Part shown: positions 8,140 to 17,860 of the stretch, one piece after another
Layout: every line of letters starts with the position of its first letter
Numbering within the stretch: position 1 is the first letter of the stretch
Assembly: GCF_000485595.1 (NCBI RefSeq)
Contig: NW_014577373.1
Location: forward strand, 263,048 to 284,713
DNA from: Priapulus caudatus
Taxonomy: Eukaryota; Priapulida; Priapulimorpha; Priapulimorphida; Priapulidae
Direction of reading: 5' to 3'
DNA: 21,666 nucleotides
Made by a program: the position numbers and the translations under genes
Notes under the pieces: model-generated
The model's database searches: none
What the model was told of the DNA's origin: nothing
What the model saw: only the letters and a program-made list of their open reading frames with translations

Positions 8140-8510
8140 CCTACTTCTCCTTCCTCCGACGCCCCCCGCCTACCCCGACTGTCGACCGGAACCTTACCTG
8201 CCTATGCTCCCCTCCTACGCCCCGCCCCCTACTCTACGTCCACTACATACGCCAGGTTATATGCCCCCTCCTCCTACGCCCTATACCCCATCCTGGGCCA
8301 TCCCTCCTACGCCCCCTACCATGTCCCCTTCATACGCCCCCATCTACGCCCCCATCTACGCCCCCCCTCTTTCCAGCCCCAGCCTCCTTTCTGCACCCCC
8401 TTCTACGCCCCCTTATTCACCCTCCCTCCTACTCCCCCTCATTCACCCACCCTCCTCCACCCCCTCCGTTCTACACTCCCTCCTACGTTCTACAAACCTG
8501 CTTCCACGTC
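8140..8510 (+). repeat. C-rich degenerate repeat with CTACGCCCC core
   Basis: Pyrimidine-rich sequence built from variants of CCTCCTACGCCCC, CATCTACGCCCC and CACCCTCC. Three overlapping Pro/Tyr/Ser-rich frames are open here, but all three look alike and none shows domain structure, so a repeat is the simpler reading. Sequence from 8511 to 8845 is unique, with a short GCCGCCGCYGCY stretch near 8731-8757. Confidence 0.75.
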
Positions 8511-8845
8511 TTACCTCGCGGGTAGAAAGAAGAGACAAGTTTTACACTCGGTGACAACCGGTCTGTCTGTCCCTCGACCCGCGCGGACATGGCCGCCTGC
8601 CTGCCCGCAGGTGCTCTGCTGATTGCGAAGAAGCACAGAATCATCATCGGGTGGAGAGAACGTCGATGGTTTAGCGAGCATTGATGTTTGAATAATAAGC
8701 TCTACTCTCCGCGGAATCGCCTTCTCTCTGCCGCCGCCGCTGCTGCGCCGCCGCCGCTAATAAGGAAATGAAGAGAAATCGCCGTCTGCCGTCTGAGCGA
8801 TCGAGCAGTTGATGGCAGACGATCTCTGTGTATATGGCTTCTATA

Positions 8846-8948
8846 TATGTGCTTGCGTGTGTGAGTGTGCGTGTGTGTGCGTCTGCGTGGGTGGGTGAGT
8901 ATGTGTGCGTGTACGTGTGTGAGTGTGCGCGCGCTGTGTGAGTGTGTG

Positions 8949-9000
<52 letters not shown>

Positions 9001-9145
9001 TGTGTGTGTGGGTGTGTGTGTGGGTGGGTGCGTGCGCGTCAGCGTGGGTGGGTGGGTGCGTGTGCGTCAGCGTGGGTGGGTGAGTGTGTGTGCGCGTGTG
9101 AGTGTGCGTGCGTGCGTGTGTGCGGCGCGCGTGCGTGCGCGCATA
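8846..9145 (+). repeat. TGCG/TG/GGTG degenerate microsatellite
   Basis: GTGT, TGCG and GGGTGGGTG units, with the longest clean run a (TGCG)n at about 8949-9001. GTGCGTCAGCGTGGGTGGGTG-type segments recur at about 9036 and 9065, giving a short higher-order duplication. Confidence 0.93.
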
Positions 9146-9364
9146 CACAAGATCATTGATGATAGTCCGTCATTTCTCGTGATAAATTGCACAATTTATT
9201 TTGGTTTTATAGTTTCCAATATCCTTGATGGCTTAGTTGGCTTGATGAATATTAATGGCTCACACGGACGCAATATATCTTTAGGTATGCGTACAGGAAG
9301 CTGTTAACATGTGGTGAGAGAATAATTAACGTGTCCTAGCTACAGATAATCATGTTTTACCGAC

Positions 9365-9378
9365 TGACCGTATGTATG

Positions 9379-9411
<33 letters not shown>

Positions 9412-9414
9412 GTG

Positions 9415-9466
<52 letters not shown>

Positions 9467-9510
9467 TGTGTGCGCGCGCATGTATGTAGGTATGTATGTA
9501 TGTATATACG
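9365..9510 (+). repeat. Compound TATG / TGCG / TATG microsatellite
   Basis: (TATG)n at 9370-9410, (TGCG)n at about 9415-9470, then TATG again to about 9505: a symmetrical compound repeat. CpG-to-TpG/CpA change of a (TGCG)n ancestor would give the TATG flanks only with additional substitutions, so the arrangement may instead be two-step slippage. Confidence 0.93.
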
Positions 9511-9542
9511 TGTCTAGTATGTGATGTTGGATATATACCGCT

Positions 9543-9572
9543 TATATATATATATATATATATATATTATCA

Positions 9573-9638
<66 letters not shown>
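9543..9638. repeat. TA microsatellite
   Basis: Two (TA)n blocks separated by a short TATCATTAA interruption near 9568-9576, self-complementary and able to extrude cruciforms. Confidence 0.96.
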
Positions 9639-9640
<2 letters not shown>

Positions 9641-9641
<1 letters not shown>

Positions 9642-10400
9642 CGCCTCTCGAAACTGGACTTGTCGCCGTAGCATTGGTGGGGCCACAAAGAGTCCGCGAA
9701 GGCTGTGCAATCATGGGGCAGCGGGGTGTCATAGTGTTGCACCCACTTTGCTTTGAGTACAGAGAGCCCGCTATCCGCTTCGGCGTTCTTTTCCAGTTGC
9801 ACAAGTAACATGACCCATTACGCCTTGAGCCGAACGTCGCAATAAGCGGAGGCGACGCCAAACTAAATGGGTTTCTCTAATGGCGTCGCGTCGCGATAAA
9901 AAAAACGATGGTCGCATTTCGCAAGTGCTTTGTGGGCCTCCCGAAACCTAGTCCCAGGCCGTTGCTCATCTGGGAAATCTCGGCACCCTTGTGGGGCCCG
10001 CGCAGTCTTTCCTGAACAGGTCTCACGATTACCGCTGTCATCGACGAGACGGAAACTATAAAAAGCGCTTTCAAATAATTTCCCATATTATATCGATCCG
10101 TCGAAGGGTTCGCGTGTTTCTTGTCCACCACCACACCCACCTCCCCACACGCCACCAGATCGACCCCGCCCGCCCACCTTGCCATCCCACCCGCCCACTT
10201 CCCCCGAACTGCCCGAACTCCACCCCACCCTCCCCCATACCCAGACCCGACGCCCACCCTCACAAAACGCGCAAGTTTCTCTTTTCGTAAATAACACCTG
10301 CGGGCAGGCGACAGACGCAGGGGATACATAGGAACGGGTAATAACCGTGAATTCCTCGCGTCGCAATCTCCGGTCTGATGATACGGCCGTGCTCGAGTGT
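9641..10400. other. Unique block with open frames of unknown meaning
   Basis: Non-repetitive DNA of balanced composition between the TA tract and the 38-bp array. Both strands are open over 9640-9811: plus reads EGCAIMGQRGVIVLHPLCFE, minus reads DSGLSVLKAKWVQHYDTPLP. A second minus frame at 9877-10060 includes VRPVQERLRGPHKGAEISQ. None belongs to a family I recognise. A fragment of an old transposable element or an unassigned exon are both possible. The part 10125-10265 is C-rich (CCACCCAC-type). Confidence 0.4.
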
Positions 10401-10417
10401 CACGCGACTCGATTCGA

Positions 10418-11274
10418 CATGCAGTACAGTTGTCTGTCCACCGCCTTGTCCCCTGGGGCATACAGTACAGTTGTATGTCCACCGATCCGCCTGTCCCCTG
10501 CATGCAGTACAGTTGTCTGTCCACCGCCCTGTCCCCTGCATGCAGTACAGTTGTCTGTCCACCGCCCTGTCCCCTGCATACAGTACAGTTGTCTGTCCAC
10601 CGCCCTGTCCCCTGCATGCAGTACAGTTGTCGTCCACCGCCCTGTCCCAAGCATACAGTACAGTTGTCTGTCCACCGCCACTGATCGCGCCTGCATGCAG
10701 TACAGTTTCTGTCCCACCGCCCTGTCCCCTGCATGCAGTACAGTTGTCTGTCCACCCCCTGTCCCCTGCATGCAGTACAGTTGTCTGTGCCACCGACCTG
10801 TCCCTGCAGGCAGTAGCAGTTGTCTGTCCAGCGTCTGCCCGTCCCTCCCCTGCATACAGTACAGTTGTATGTCCACCGCCCGTCCCCTGCATCAGTACAG
10901 TTGTCTGTCCTCCGCCCTGTCCCCTGCAACAGTACAGTTCCTGTCCACCGCCCTGTCCCCTGCATACAGTACAGTGTTGTCCACGCCCTGTCCCCCTGCA
11001 TACAGTACAGTTGTCTGTCCCCGCCCTGTCGCCTGCAGCAGTACAGTTTGTCTGTCCCGCCGTCCTTCACCCTGGCATGCGCAGTACAGTTTGTCTGTCC
11101 GCCGCCCTGTCCGCCCTGGGCATACAGTACAGTTGTCTGTCCACCGCCCTGTTCCCTGCACGCAGTACAGTTGTCTGTCCGCCGTCCTTCACCCTGCATG
11201 CAGTACAGTTGTCTGTCCGCCGCCCTGTCCCCTGCATACAGTACAGTTGTCTGTCCACCGCCCTGTTCCCTGCA
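10418..11274. repeat. 38-bp minisatellite, about 22 copies, interrupted by assembly gap
   Basis: Units share the core CAGTACAGTTGTCTGTCC followed by RCCGCCCTGTCCCCTGCAT; the unit junction makes TGCATGCA in many copies and GCATACA in others. Copies near 10500-10620 and 11110-11274 are close to perfect and exactly 38 bp apart. Copies between about 10620 and 11110 differ mainly by single-base gains and losses. Because 38 is not divisible by three, all frames cycle and very long false frames result. The array runs directly into the N gap, so its real length is unknown. Confidence 0.96.
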
Positions 11275-11400
11275 NNNNNNNNNNNNNNNNNNNNNNNNNN
11301 NNNNNNNNNNNNNNNNNNNNNNNNNNNNNNNNNNNNNNNNNNNNNNNNNNNNNNNNNNNNNNNNNNNNNNNNNNNNNNNNNNNNNNNNNNNNNNNNNNNN
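11275..11400. other. Assembly gap (126 N)
   Basis: All bases are N. It separates the 38-bp array from a different tandem array, so the join is not supported by sequence and the gap size may be nominal. Confidence 1.
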
Positions 11401-11910
11401 CGATACCGCTGTACGCGACTGGTAATTTATGCCTTCATCGGCTGTACAGACCGCTACGCGCTTGTACGCCGACGTATTGTGAGCTGGCACGGTGAAGACG
11501 CGATACTCGTTTGTACGGACGACGTAGTAGTGCTGCATCGGTGAGACGGCATACTCCTGTACGCGAGCGGTATAGTGCGGCCGGATGAGACGCGATACGC
11601 TGTACGGCGACGGTAGTTGTGCTGGCATCGGTGAGACGCGATACCTCGCTGTACGGGGCGACGGTAGTATGCTGCAATCGGTTGATGACGCGGATACTCG
11701 CTGTACCGGCGAGCGGTAGTTGTATCTGCATCGTTGAGACACATGCAACTACTCGCTATACGGCGTACGGTAGTTGTGCTGGCATTGGTGATGACACATG
11801 CACTACTCGTTATACGGGCACGGTAGTGTGGCTGGCATTGCGTGAGACACACTGCCTACCGCTAACGGCGACGGTAGTTCTGTCGTCATCGGTGAGACGG
11901 CTACTCGCTA
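11401..11910. repeat. ~47-bp degenerate minisatellite, about 10 copies
   Basis: Copies share GCTGGCATCGGTGAGACGCG, then ATACTCGCTGTACGGCGACG, then GTAGTTGT. Unit lengths vary from about 44 to 54 bp through many small indels. The unit has no obvious relation to the 38-bp unit across the gap. It passes into a CT tract at the right. Confidence 0.9.
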
Positions 11911-12025
11911 CTCTCGCTCTCTCTCTCTCCCTCCCTCTCTCTCTCTCTCCCTTCTCCCCTCTCTCGTCGCTCCTCCTGCTTCGTTCAGCGGGTCGCCCTC
12001 TGGTCTCTGGTGTTTCTCTCTCTCG

Positions 12026-12090
<65 letters not shown>

Positions 12091-12117
12091 CCTCCTCTCT
12101 CTCTACTCTCTCGTCAC

Positions 12118-12183
<66 letters not shown>

Positions 12184-12413
12184 TCCTCTTTCTCTCTTCT
12201 CTCTCTCCCGTCCCTCTCTCTCTCTCTCTCTCTCCCTCTCCCTCTCTCGCTCCTCCGTTACTGCCCTCTCTGCTTCGTCTTTCTTCTCCTCTCTCCTACT
12301 CTTCTCTCTCTCGCTCTCTCTCTCCTCTCTCTCTCTCTCTCTCCCTCCTCTCTCTCCTCTCTGGCCTCTCTCTGCTCTCATCTCTCTCTCTTTCTCGCTA
12401 TCTGCTGCTCTCT

Positions 12414-12466
<53 letters not shown>

Positions 12467-12560
12467 TCTCTTTCTCTCTCCTTCTCGCTCTCTACTCTCT
12501 CTCCTGCTCTCTCCTTCTCTCTCTCTCTCTCGCATGCTCCCACTCTCTGTTCACACGCCA
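11911..12560 (+). repeat. Long CT satellite with irregular interruptions
   Basis: About 650 bp of (CT)n broken by TTC, CCC, CGC and GCT groups. A segment at about 12379-12482 containing CTCGCTATCTGCTG aligns well with 18979-19084 in the other large CT block. Strand bias is complete: pyrimidines on plus. Confidence 0.95.
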
Positions 12561-12675
12561 CTCTTCTGTCTCTGTGTCTGTATTAGTCTTATCTCGTCCT
12601 CGTATTCTCCCTCTAATCTAAGGATTCATGCAATGCAAATGAAATGCCAATGGATAATTACTGCTAGAGATATGA

Positions 12676-12899
12676 GAACATCAGCATCAGCAGCATCAAC
12701 AACTGCCGCATCAGCAGCATCAGCAGCATCAACAACAGCCGCATCAGCAGCATCAGCAGCATCAACAACAGCCATCAGCAGCAAATCAGCAGCAGTCTAG
12801 ACATTTAAAGCTTACTGCCTGTGCGCCCCGTCAACCCCGCTCGGCTCAGTCTGCAGCCGCAATTTGCAGTTGCTACTCGCGGCTGTGTACACGTACAGG
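12676..12899 (+). other. In-frame His/Gln repeat; possible exon of an unknown protein
   Basis: A 33-bp unit of CAT, CAG and CAA codons (HQQHQQHQQQP when read in the CAT frame) is present as one shorter and two full copies between about 12679 and 12783, always with lengths divisible by three. The same frame continues through non-repetitive sequence (SAANQQQSRHLKLTACAPRQ, then PRSAQSAAAICSCYSRL) to an ACAG|GTGTGT donor-like site at 12897. An acceptor-like ATATGAG lies just before 12677. His/Gln runs of this type are common in metazoan transcription regulators. A neutral trinucleotide repeat explains it equally well; the alternative frame gives Ala/Ser/Thr. Confidence 0.3.
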
Positions 12900-12904
12900 T
12901 GTGT

Positions 12905-13160
12905 CGCGCGCCGGTTACTGTGTGTGTGTGTGTGTGGTGTGAGAGGCCGGGTGTGTGTGCTGTTTGTGTGTCGTGCTGCGTAGCAGTGCCGTCTGTGCGT
13001 ATGTACCGTGTCGCGTGCGTGTGTGCTGTGTGTGCGGGCGTGCCTGTAGTGGCGGTCTTGGTGCTGTCTGTGCTGTGTGCGTGCGTGCGCGCGCGTCGTG
13101 TGGACGTCGGCAAGAGTGCGTCGTGCGTGCGTGAGTGTGCGTGCGTGCGTGTACGTGAGT
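12905..13160 (+). repeat. TG-rich degenerate repeat
   Basis: (TG)n at 12920-12939, then irregular TGTGTGC, GTGCGTGC and GTGTGCTGTGTG groups. A unique 13161-13277 segment separates it from the next CT tract and holds no recognisable exon. Confidence 0.85.
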
Positions 13161-13277
13161 GTGCGTGACTGTGACACATTGCCCGGGGGTGGAGTCTGCT
13201 AACCTTGCTAGTGACACGGATATTGGAGGGAGAAGTGATTGATGGATTTGCCCACGACATGCGCATGCATCCAGGCC

Positions 13278-13525
13278 GCCACCGTCTCTCTCTCCTCTCT
13301 CTCTCTCTCTCTTCTCTCCTCTCTCTCTCTCATCTCTCTACTCTCGTCTACTCTCTCTCATCATTCCTCTCTCTCTCTCTCCTTCTCCCTCTCTCTCTTC
13401 TCTCAATCTCTCTCTCTCTTCTCTTCTCTCATTCTCTCTCTCTCTCTCAGCTCTCTCGTTCTGCTCGGCTCTTCTTCTCTTGCTCTTTCGCTCGCTCTCT
13501 CTCCCTTGCTCTCTCGCTCGCTCGC
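13278..13525 (+). repeat. CT microsatellite with CGCT interruptions
   Basis: (CT)n with CTTCTC, TCATTC and CTCGCTCGCT interruptions, pyrimidines on plus as in the other large CT blocks. Confidence 0.93.
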
Positions 13526-13618
13526 TGCCGACGGGAGAAGGAACGACAATTCTTATGTGTTGTGTGGTGTATGGTGCGTGCGTGCACGGGCGTGCCTGCG
13601 CGGCGCGCGCGCGTTCGT

Positions 13619-13622
13619 GTGT

Positions 13623-13698
<76 letters not shown>
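13619..13698 (+). repeat. GT microsatellite
   Basis: A nearly uninterrupted (GT)n of about 35 repeats, flanked by GTGC/GTGG variants from about 13570 to 13770. It is a candidate Z-DNA former. Confidence 0.97.
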
Positions 13699-13701
<3 letters not shown>

Positions 13702-13789
13702 GGTGTGTGACACTGTGTGTGTGCGTGCGTGCGTTGGTTGGTGTGTGCGAACGTGCGTGCGCGTGTGGTGAGTAGAATGTTGCTTATCC

Positions 13790-14640
13790 GCGCTGAGTTT
13801 ATTGTAATGAGAAGCAGAATGGTGGAATATTTTATATAGTGTGATTGCGATCATCTATTTATACGAGTATGGAATCTGACATACACCCTAGGACGTGCCA
13901 TGAGCAAGTATTTTTTTCGAGATGTCGTGCTGTGATAGATTTTGCCGGCGGCTGAAATGTCGGCTTTTACAAGATGGCGTCAAAGGGTTGAATTATAGAA
14001 TCTAGGGCGTGAATGTAATGTGCGCTGATTCGCCAAGTATTTATTACGCGGATGGACATGTAGTACTATGTAGTGTACCAGACACACATCGATGACATAG
14101 GAACATCGATAAGCATAAATTGTGTTGAATCGAAAAGTATTGCCCTTTAGTAGTGAAACGATTTTAGCTGAGTATTTGGTAACACATGAAAATAAAGATC
14201 AATAATCAATTGATCAACCTTGATTAAAATTACCCTAATCCGGCTAAAGTGCGCAGGGTTAGTGTTACGAGGGTAGAATTTTTGCGCGTTCCGATGACTG
14301 GCTTTAGATATGATATTGGAAACTCGTTGCCATGAATTACTTTCGTTTTTAGCATTTTTAACCGTTGATTTCCATCGAAGTAATTAAGTGCAACTTGAAT
14401 CATACGATACGGGGTGAATGATTTATATTGCGTTCTCTTAAAATGTGAAAAATTCTTCTAGTCTGCAGCAACGTTTTATTCTTTAGAACAGGCGAGAGTC
14501 ATCAATATATCTACGCATTATACGGACGGAATATATTTTGTCGCTGCACAATATATTTTGCTATCGATTTTGAAAAGAATTATCTTAAAAGAGAGCTAAC
14601 TATTTTGAAATTAGCTATCTTATGGAAAAGTTTAGTTTCT
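13790..14640. other. Unique AT-rich DNA without a recognisable gene
   Basis: No simple repeats and no exon that I can support. AAGATGGCGTC at about 13972 resembles the YY1 core, and an AATAAA hexamer occurs at about 14191. Neither has a gene attached. Confidence 0.5.
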
Positions 14641-14646
14641 TTTGGG

Positions 14647-14669
14647 CCAATTATTAGCGCATATATAAA
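14647..14669 (+). promoter_or_regulatory. CCAAT and TATA-box-like core promoter
   Basis: CCAAT at 14647-14651 and TATATAAA at 14662-14669, in GC-neutral unique DNA. A start site would be expected near 14690-14700, and the first ATG of a 79-codon plus-strand frame follows at 14755. The CCAAT box is closer to the TATA box than usual, so its role is doubtful; the TATA match itself is good. Confidence 0.3.
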
Positions 14670-14754
14670 CGCCGCTGCGAGAGTGGAGGGACTGACTACT
14701 CTTACCCCTCTGACTTCGCCTCTACTGTAGGCACCCCCTACCTATCATACGTAC

Positions 14755-14994
14755 ATGACCCGGGATGCGCATAGGGTACAAAGCGCACCGCGTTCTCTCT
14801 CTCTAGTCAACTTCAACCGAAATGTCTTTTTTCGGACGGACGTAGAGGGTGAGGTGACTGGTGAACAGACACCGATCATGAGGTTTAGCCAAAAGCTCGG
14901 GACAACGAAAAGACTGACATTTCAACATCTCGTTCTCTGGCGTGATATAGGTGTGGCTAACACCGAAGCTTACTTCTCCCACGTAATCTCATAA
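14755..14994 (+). CDS. Small open frame of unknown function downstream of a TATA-like box
   Basis: 79 codons beginning MTRDAHRVQSAPRSLSL and containing NFNRNVFFRTDVEGEVTGEQ and LGTTKRLTFQHLVLWRDIGV. It shows no signal peptide, membrane segment or known motif. It lies about 60 bp after the expected start of the TATA-like promoter. A strong acceptor-like run (TTCTCTCTCTCTAG) occurs inside it near 14806, so the second part could instead be an internal exon. Mixed, protein-like composition separates it from repeat-derived frames, but no homologue was recognised. Confidence 0.22.
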   Translation: MTRDAHRVQSAPRSLSLVNFNRNVFFRTDVEGEVTGEQTPIMRFSQKLGTTKRLTFQHLVLWRDIGVANTEAYFSHVIS

Positions 14995-15052
14995 CCTTAT
15001 GAAGATTAGTCTTCAAAGTCCAAGGGACTATATCGAAGACGGAGTGAGTTGA

Positions 15053-15313
15053 TCAAATAGAGAGATCAACACTGCGGATCTTCGTAGAAAAAGCTTCAAA
15101 TTTGCAGTTAACCAACAAGGAAGGAAGAGAATTCCAATATGGCATGACAGAAACGAAGAAGCTCAACTTAATGGGATCCTTAGAAGATGCTCATCTCGAA
15201 AGCAATTATCAGTATATACACGGTGTATACGCAGACGTGTGAAGTCCTACAGACAACGTGTACAGCACACCGGCGTGGCAAGAGCCAACATGCAGGAGAA
15301 TATTCGATGCTAA
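15053..15313 (+). other. Basic open frame of unknown function, no early ATG
   Basis: 86 codons between stops, in a different frame from the one ending at 14994. It reads ADLRRKSFKFAVNQQGRKRI, then PIWHDRNEEAQLNGILRRCS, and ends RANMQENIRC. It is strongly Arg-rich. It could be a remnant of a mobile-element protein or an exon; I saw no catalytic motif of a transposase, reverse transcriptase or integrase. Confidence 0.2.
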
Positions 15314-15506
15314 CTGTAGTGCTACTGACCCTACGTGGAGCGGACATCACAATAACTTAAAGCTGCTGAGTTGAGAAACAAGTTTGTTGTAGACCGAAGG
15401 CTGGTTGCTATACGGCAGACCAGCGCCACCTGGTTGTCGTTATGTCGAACTAGAGTATGGTGGCCTAGGTAGCTATCAAATCCCCAGCTATCATAGGAAG
15501 TGTTTT

Positions 15507-15574
15507 CTCATGTCTGTTGTTTTCTCATGTTTGTTGTCTACTCATGTCTGTTGTCTACTCATGTCTGTTGTGTT
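15507..15574 (+). repeat. 17-bp tandem repeat, 4 copies
   Basis: Copies of CTCATGTCTGTTGTCTA start at 15507, 15524, 15541 and 15558; the first ends TTTT and the second has TTTG in place of TCTG. DNA on either side (15314-15506 and 15575-15860) is unique with nothing recognised. Confidence 0.95.
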
Positions 15575-15855
15575 CGCAATCGTCTACTCGTACTTGGTGT
15601 CTGCTATCGTCCGCGATGCACCTTACGTGAGCCTTGTCTTTAGCTGAGCTTGCATTTAGTTTGATAGCAACGCGTAGAAAATGGCAAGGTGCACGCAAGG
15701 ACACGCTCGCTACGAGCGGCAGGCGGGGGTAAGATCGCAGTGTGACGCCACGATCACGTACTATACGTGCTCCACGGAAAACACACTCACTTCACCACTC
15801 TCTGAGTTCAGAGGAGAATGCGGCGACAGTATTGTTACAATAAAGGCAGTTCTCG

Positions 15856-15861
<6 letters not shown>

Positions 15862-15905
<44 letters not shown>

Positions 15906-16097
15906 GCCCTGGACGCGAGGAGAGAGAGAGCAGAGAAGGAGAGCGAGAGGAGAGAGGAGAGAGAGGAGAGAGAGAGAGACGAGAGAAGAAGAGAAAAGGA
16001 AAGAGAGAGAGAGAGAGAGATAAGAGAGAGAGAGAGAAGAGAGAGAGAGAGGAGAAGAGAGAGCAGAGAGCAGAGAGAGAGAGAGACGAGAGAAGAA
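15862..16097 (+). repeat. GA microsatellite and GA-rich degenerate tract
   Basis: A pure (GA)n of about 40 bp (15862-15902), then GGGGGCCCTGGACGCG, then a longer GAGA tract with AAGG, GACG and GCAG interruptions to about 16097. Purines are on plus here, opposite to the large CT blocks. Confidence 0.95.
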
Positions 16098-16640
16098 CAG
16101 GCAAACTGTTGCACCTGCCGTCTCAGTCTCTGTAGTTGGCATTAGTGCGCCGAGTATGTAGCCCGAGCGCCTGTTGTTAGCAACGTGCAGCTGATGCACT
16201 TACACGGGCCGCCATATTACACTGATGCTGCACGTGGGCTGAAATTGCCACCGTACAGTAGCCGGAGGCGCCGACGACGACGACAAAAGCAAAGAGTGCA
16301 TAGCGAGAAAAAAACCGCGCCGTCGATTTATCAAGCCGCCCGTACGCACTTGAGGCTGTCCGCCGGCTTGCGACGGTGAGCTCACGGTATTATTATCACG
16401 CTGTCTGTAATGCGACACGGCCGCTAGTGTGTGTGGCAATTCAGGCGGCTCGGTGATCGAGGAATCACATTTTATACCCCCCGCCATTGATAAAAACCCA
16501 TCTATGGGTATATGATAAAAAGAATGTAAATCCGGACGAGGACTGACAAGGACATTTAAAGTAAAATCTTCGTTTATAGCTGCCGTTATCGAATAACCGC
16601 CAATTATAGAGTTCACACTATATATAAATTATCTTATATA
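16098..16640. other. Unique DNA with a YY1-type site; no gene assigned
   Basis: GCCGCCATATT at 16208-16218 is the reverse complement of a full YY1 consensus. A perfect hairpin ACCCAT-CT-ATGGGT lies at 16496-16509. A 138-codon minus frame (16616-16200) is open, but it shows no recognisable motif and its right part comes from CGACGACGACG-type repeats. Confidence 0.4.
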
Positions 16641-16646
16641 TGTAGA

Positions 16647-16677
<31 letters not shown>

Positions 16678-16718
16678 TATATTAATATATAGTATATATA
16701 TTACTAATAATATATATA
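16618..16718. repeat. TA-rich microsatellite
   Basis: (TA)n at about 16651-16676 embedded in further TATATA and ATTAATAT sequence, self-complementary. The following 16719-17260 is unique, with no gene recognised. Confidence 0.93.
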
Positions 16719-17260
16719 TGCCAAGAAGAACGTTCGCATATTATAACTGGCGCATATAACATTGTGATTTAAGCGCGCATTTGCCGATGACAACGAATCA
16801 TTTCTGATATAGTGCTTTCAGTTTTATTAGATTAAGTTGGCGCTCAGCGCGTCGCTGTCGGCAGTCATGTGTACACCGAGACGTCATGTCATCGTCAGTA
16901 ACTAACCCATCCTTAGAGCTCGATCTATAACGCCACAAGGCGTGCCATCGACAGTATTATCATAATGGGGTTTCGCAATCGCACAGTAATTAAAATTTAT
17001 TCACTTCTGTCGTCGCTGCGTGTTTTTCCTTTCTTTGAGCGCGGCCGCGCGTTCATAGATTATGATCTCTTTCGTCGCTACATCTCGAAGTTATTCTGGT
17101 TATTTGCATATTCTAAGCATTTTTAGCTTTATGTTGTCACGTGGGTGTTACGAGTTATACAAGAAACGATGGATGCTATTGAGCGGTAAGCGGCGGCGAG
17201 AGTTGCATTGCCGTAACCGTATTTGCGGGGACACGAGGATCGATAATTATGAACAATCAT

Positions 17261-17480
17261 AGTCGTCGTCGGCAGCATCGTCGCCATCACCATTCATCTT
17301 CGTCGGCGTCGGTCTATTATGTTGTCAACGTCAGCATCGTCATTGGTCGCTTCCATCATCGTCGTATGTTCATGCATCTTCAGTGTTTTATATCATTATG
17401 ACTCATCATCAACAACAGTCCGCAGTAGCAACAGGCAGCATCGATCATTCGTCGTCATCATCGTCATCGTCATCTAGCAG
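17261..17480 (+). repeat. Degenerate TCG/TCA trinucleotide repeat
   Basis: Irregular GTCGTCGTC, CATCATCGTC and GTCATCGTCATC groups with unique spacers. Stops occur in the frames, so it is not a clear Ser-rich coding repeat. Confidence 0.7.
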
Positions 17481-17824
17481 AGACAGACGACAACGTCGGA
17501 GTGTATCATCGGAATATTATGCCGCTCGGCTGGGGCGTCGCCAGGCGCGTTCATAAAAATTACCCGGACGTCAATTGATATGTCCGTCGGTCCCAGCAAA
17601 TACAGGCTAAAACTAATAGAGCACGACAGTCGCCTCCACTCGTGTGCTTAGCAGTCAATCCCGCGCCTGACTCAATATTTACACGCACTGGACGTGTAGA
17701 TGAACAATGCAAAAAAAACGCGCGCGTTCAAAAAACGTACTGCCTGATCGATTGTGGTTTGCTGCATCGAGCGTGTTCATTCAAAAAAATGGATTCGTGC
17801 GAGAATGCCAGAAAGCTGTATCGC

Positions 17825-17850
17825 TTTTTTTTTCCCCCCCCCCCCCCCTT
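17825..17850 (+). repeat. Adjacent poly-T / poly-C homopolymer run
   Basis: About 10 T followed by about 14 C without interruption. Homopolymer lengths in assemblies are unreliable. Confidence 0.95.
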
Positions 17851-17860
17851 TAGCAAACTC

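Noticed and set aside
11275-11400. Reading the two flanking arrays as one repeat family
   Set aside because: The 38-bp and ~47-bp units share no alignable core, and the Ns give no support for adjacency.
9877-11748. A 623-codon minus-strand open frame, and plus frames of over 380 codons across 10.3-11.5 kb
   Set aside because: Most of it is translation of the 38-bp repeat, plus Ns counted as sense codons; frames cycle every three units and parallel frames are open on both strands.
10418-11910. CRISPR-like regular repeats
   Set aside because: Units are directly adjacent without unique spacers, and the context is eukaryotic; these are minisatellites.
11619-12800. A 393-codon Ser/Leu-rich plus frame (and a similar 388-codon frame at 18522-19688)
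   Set aside because: Explained by (CT)n satellite; no domain or conserved residues.
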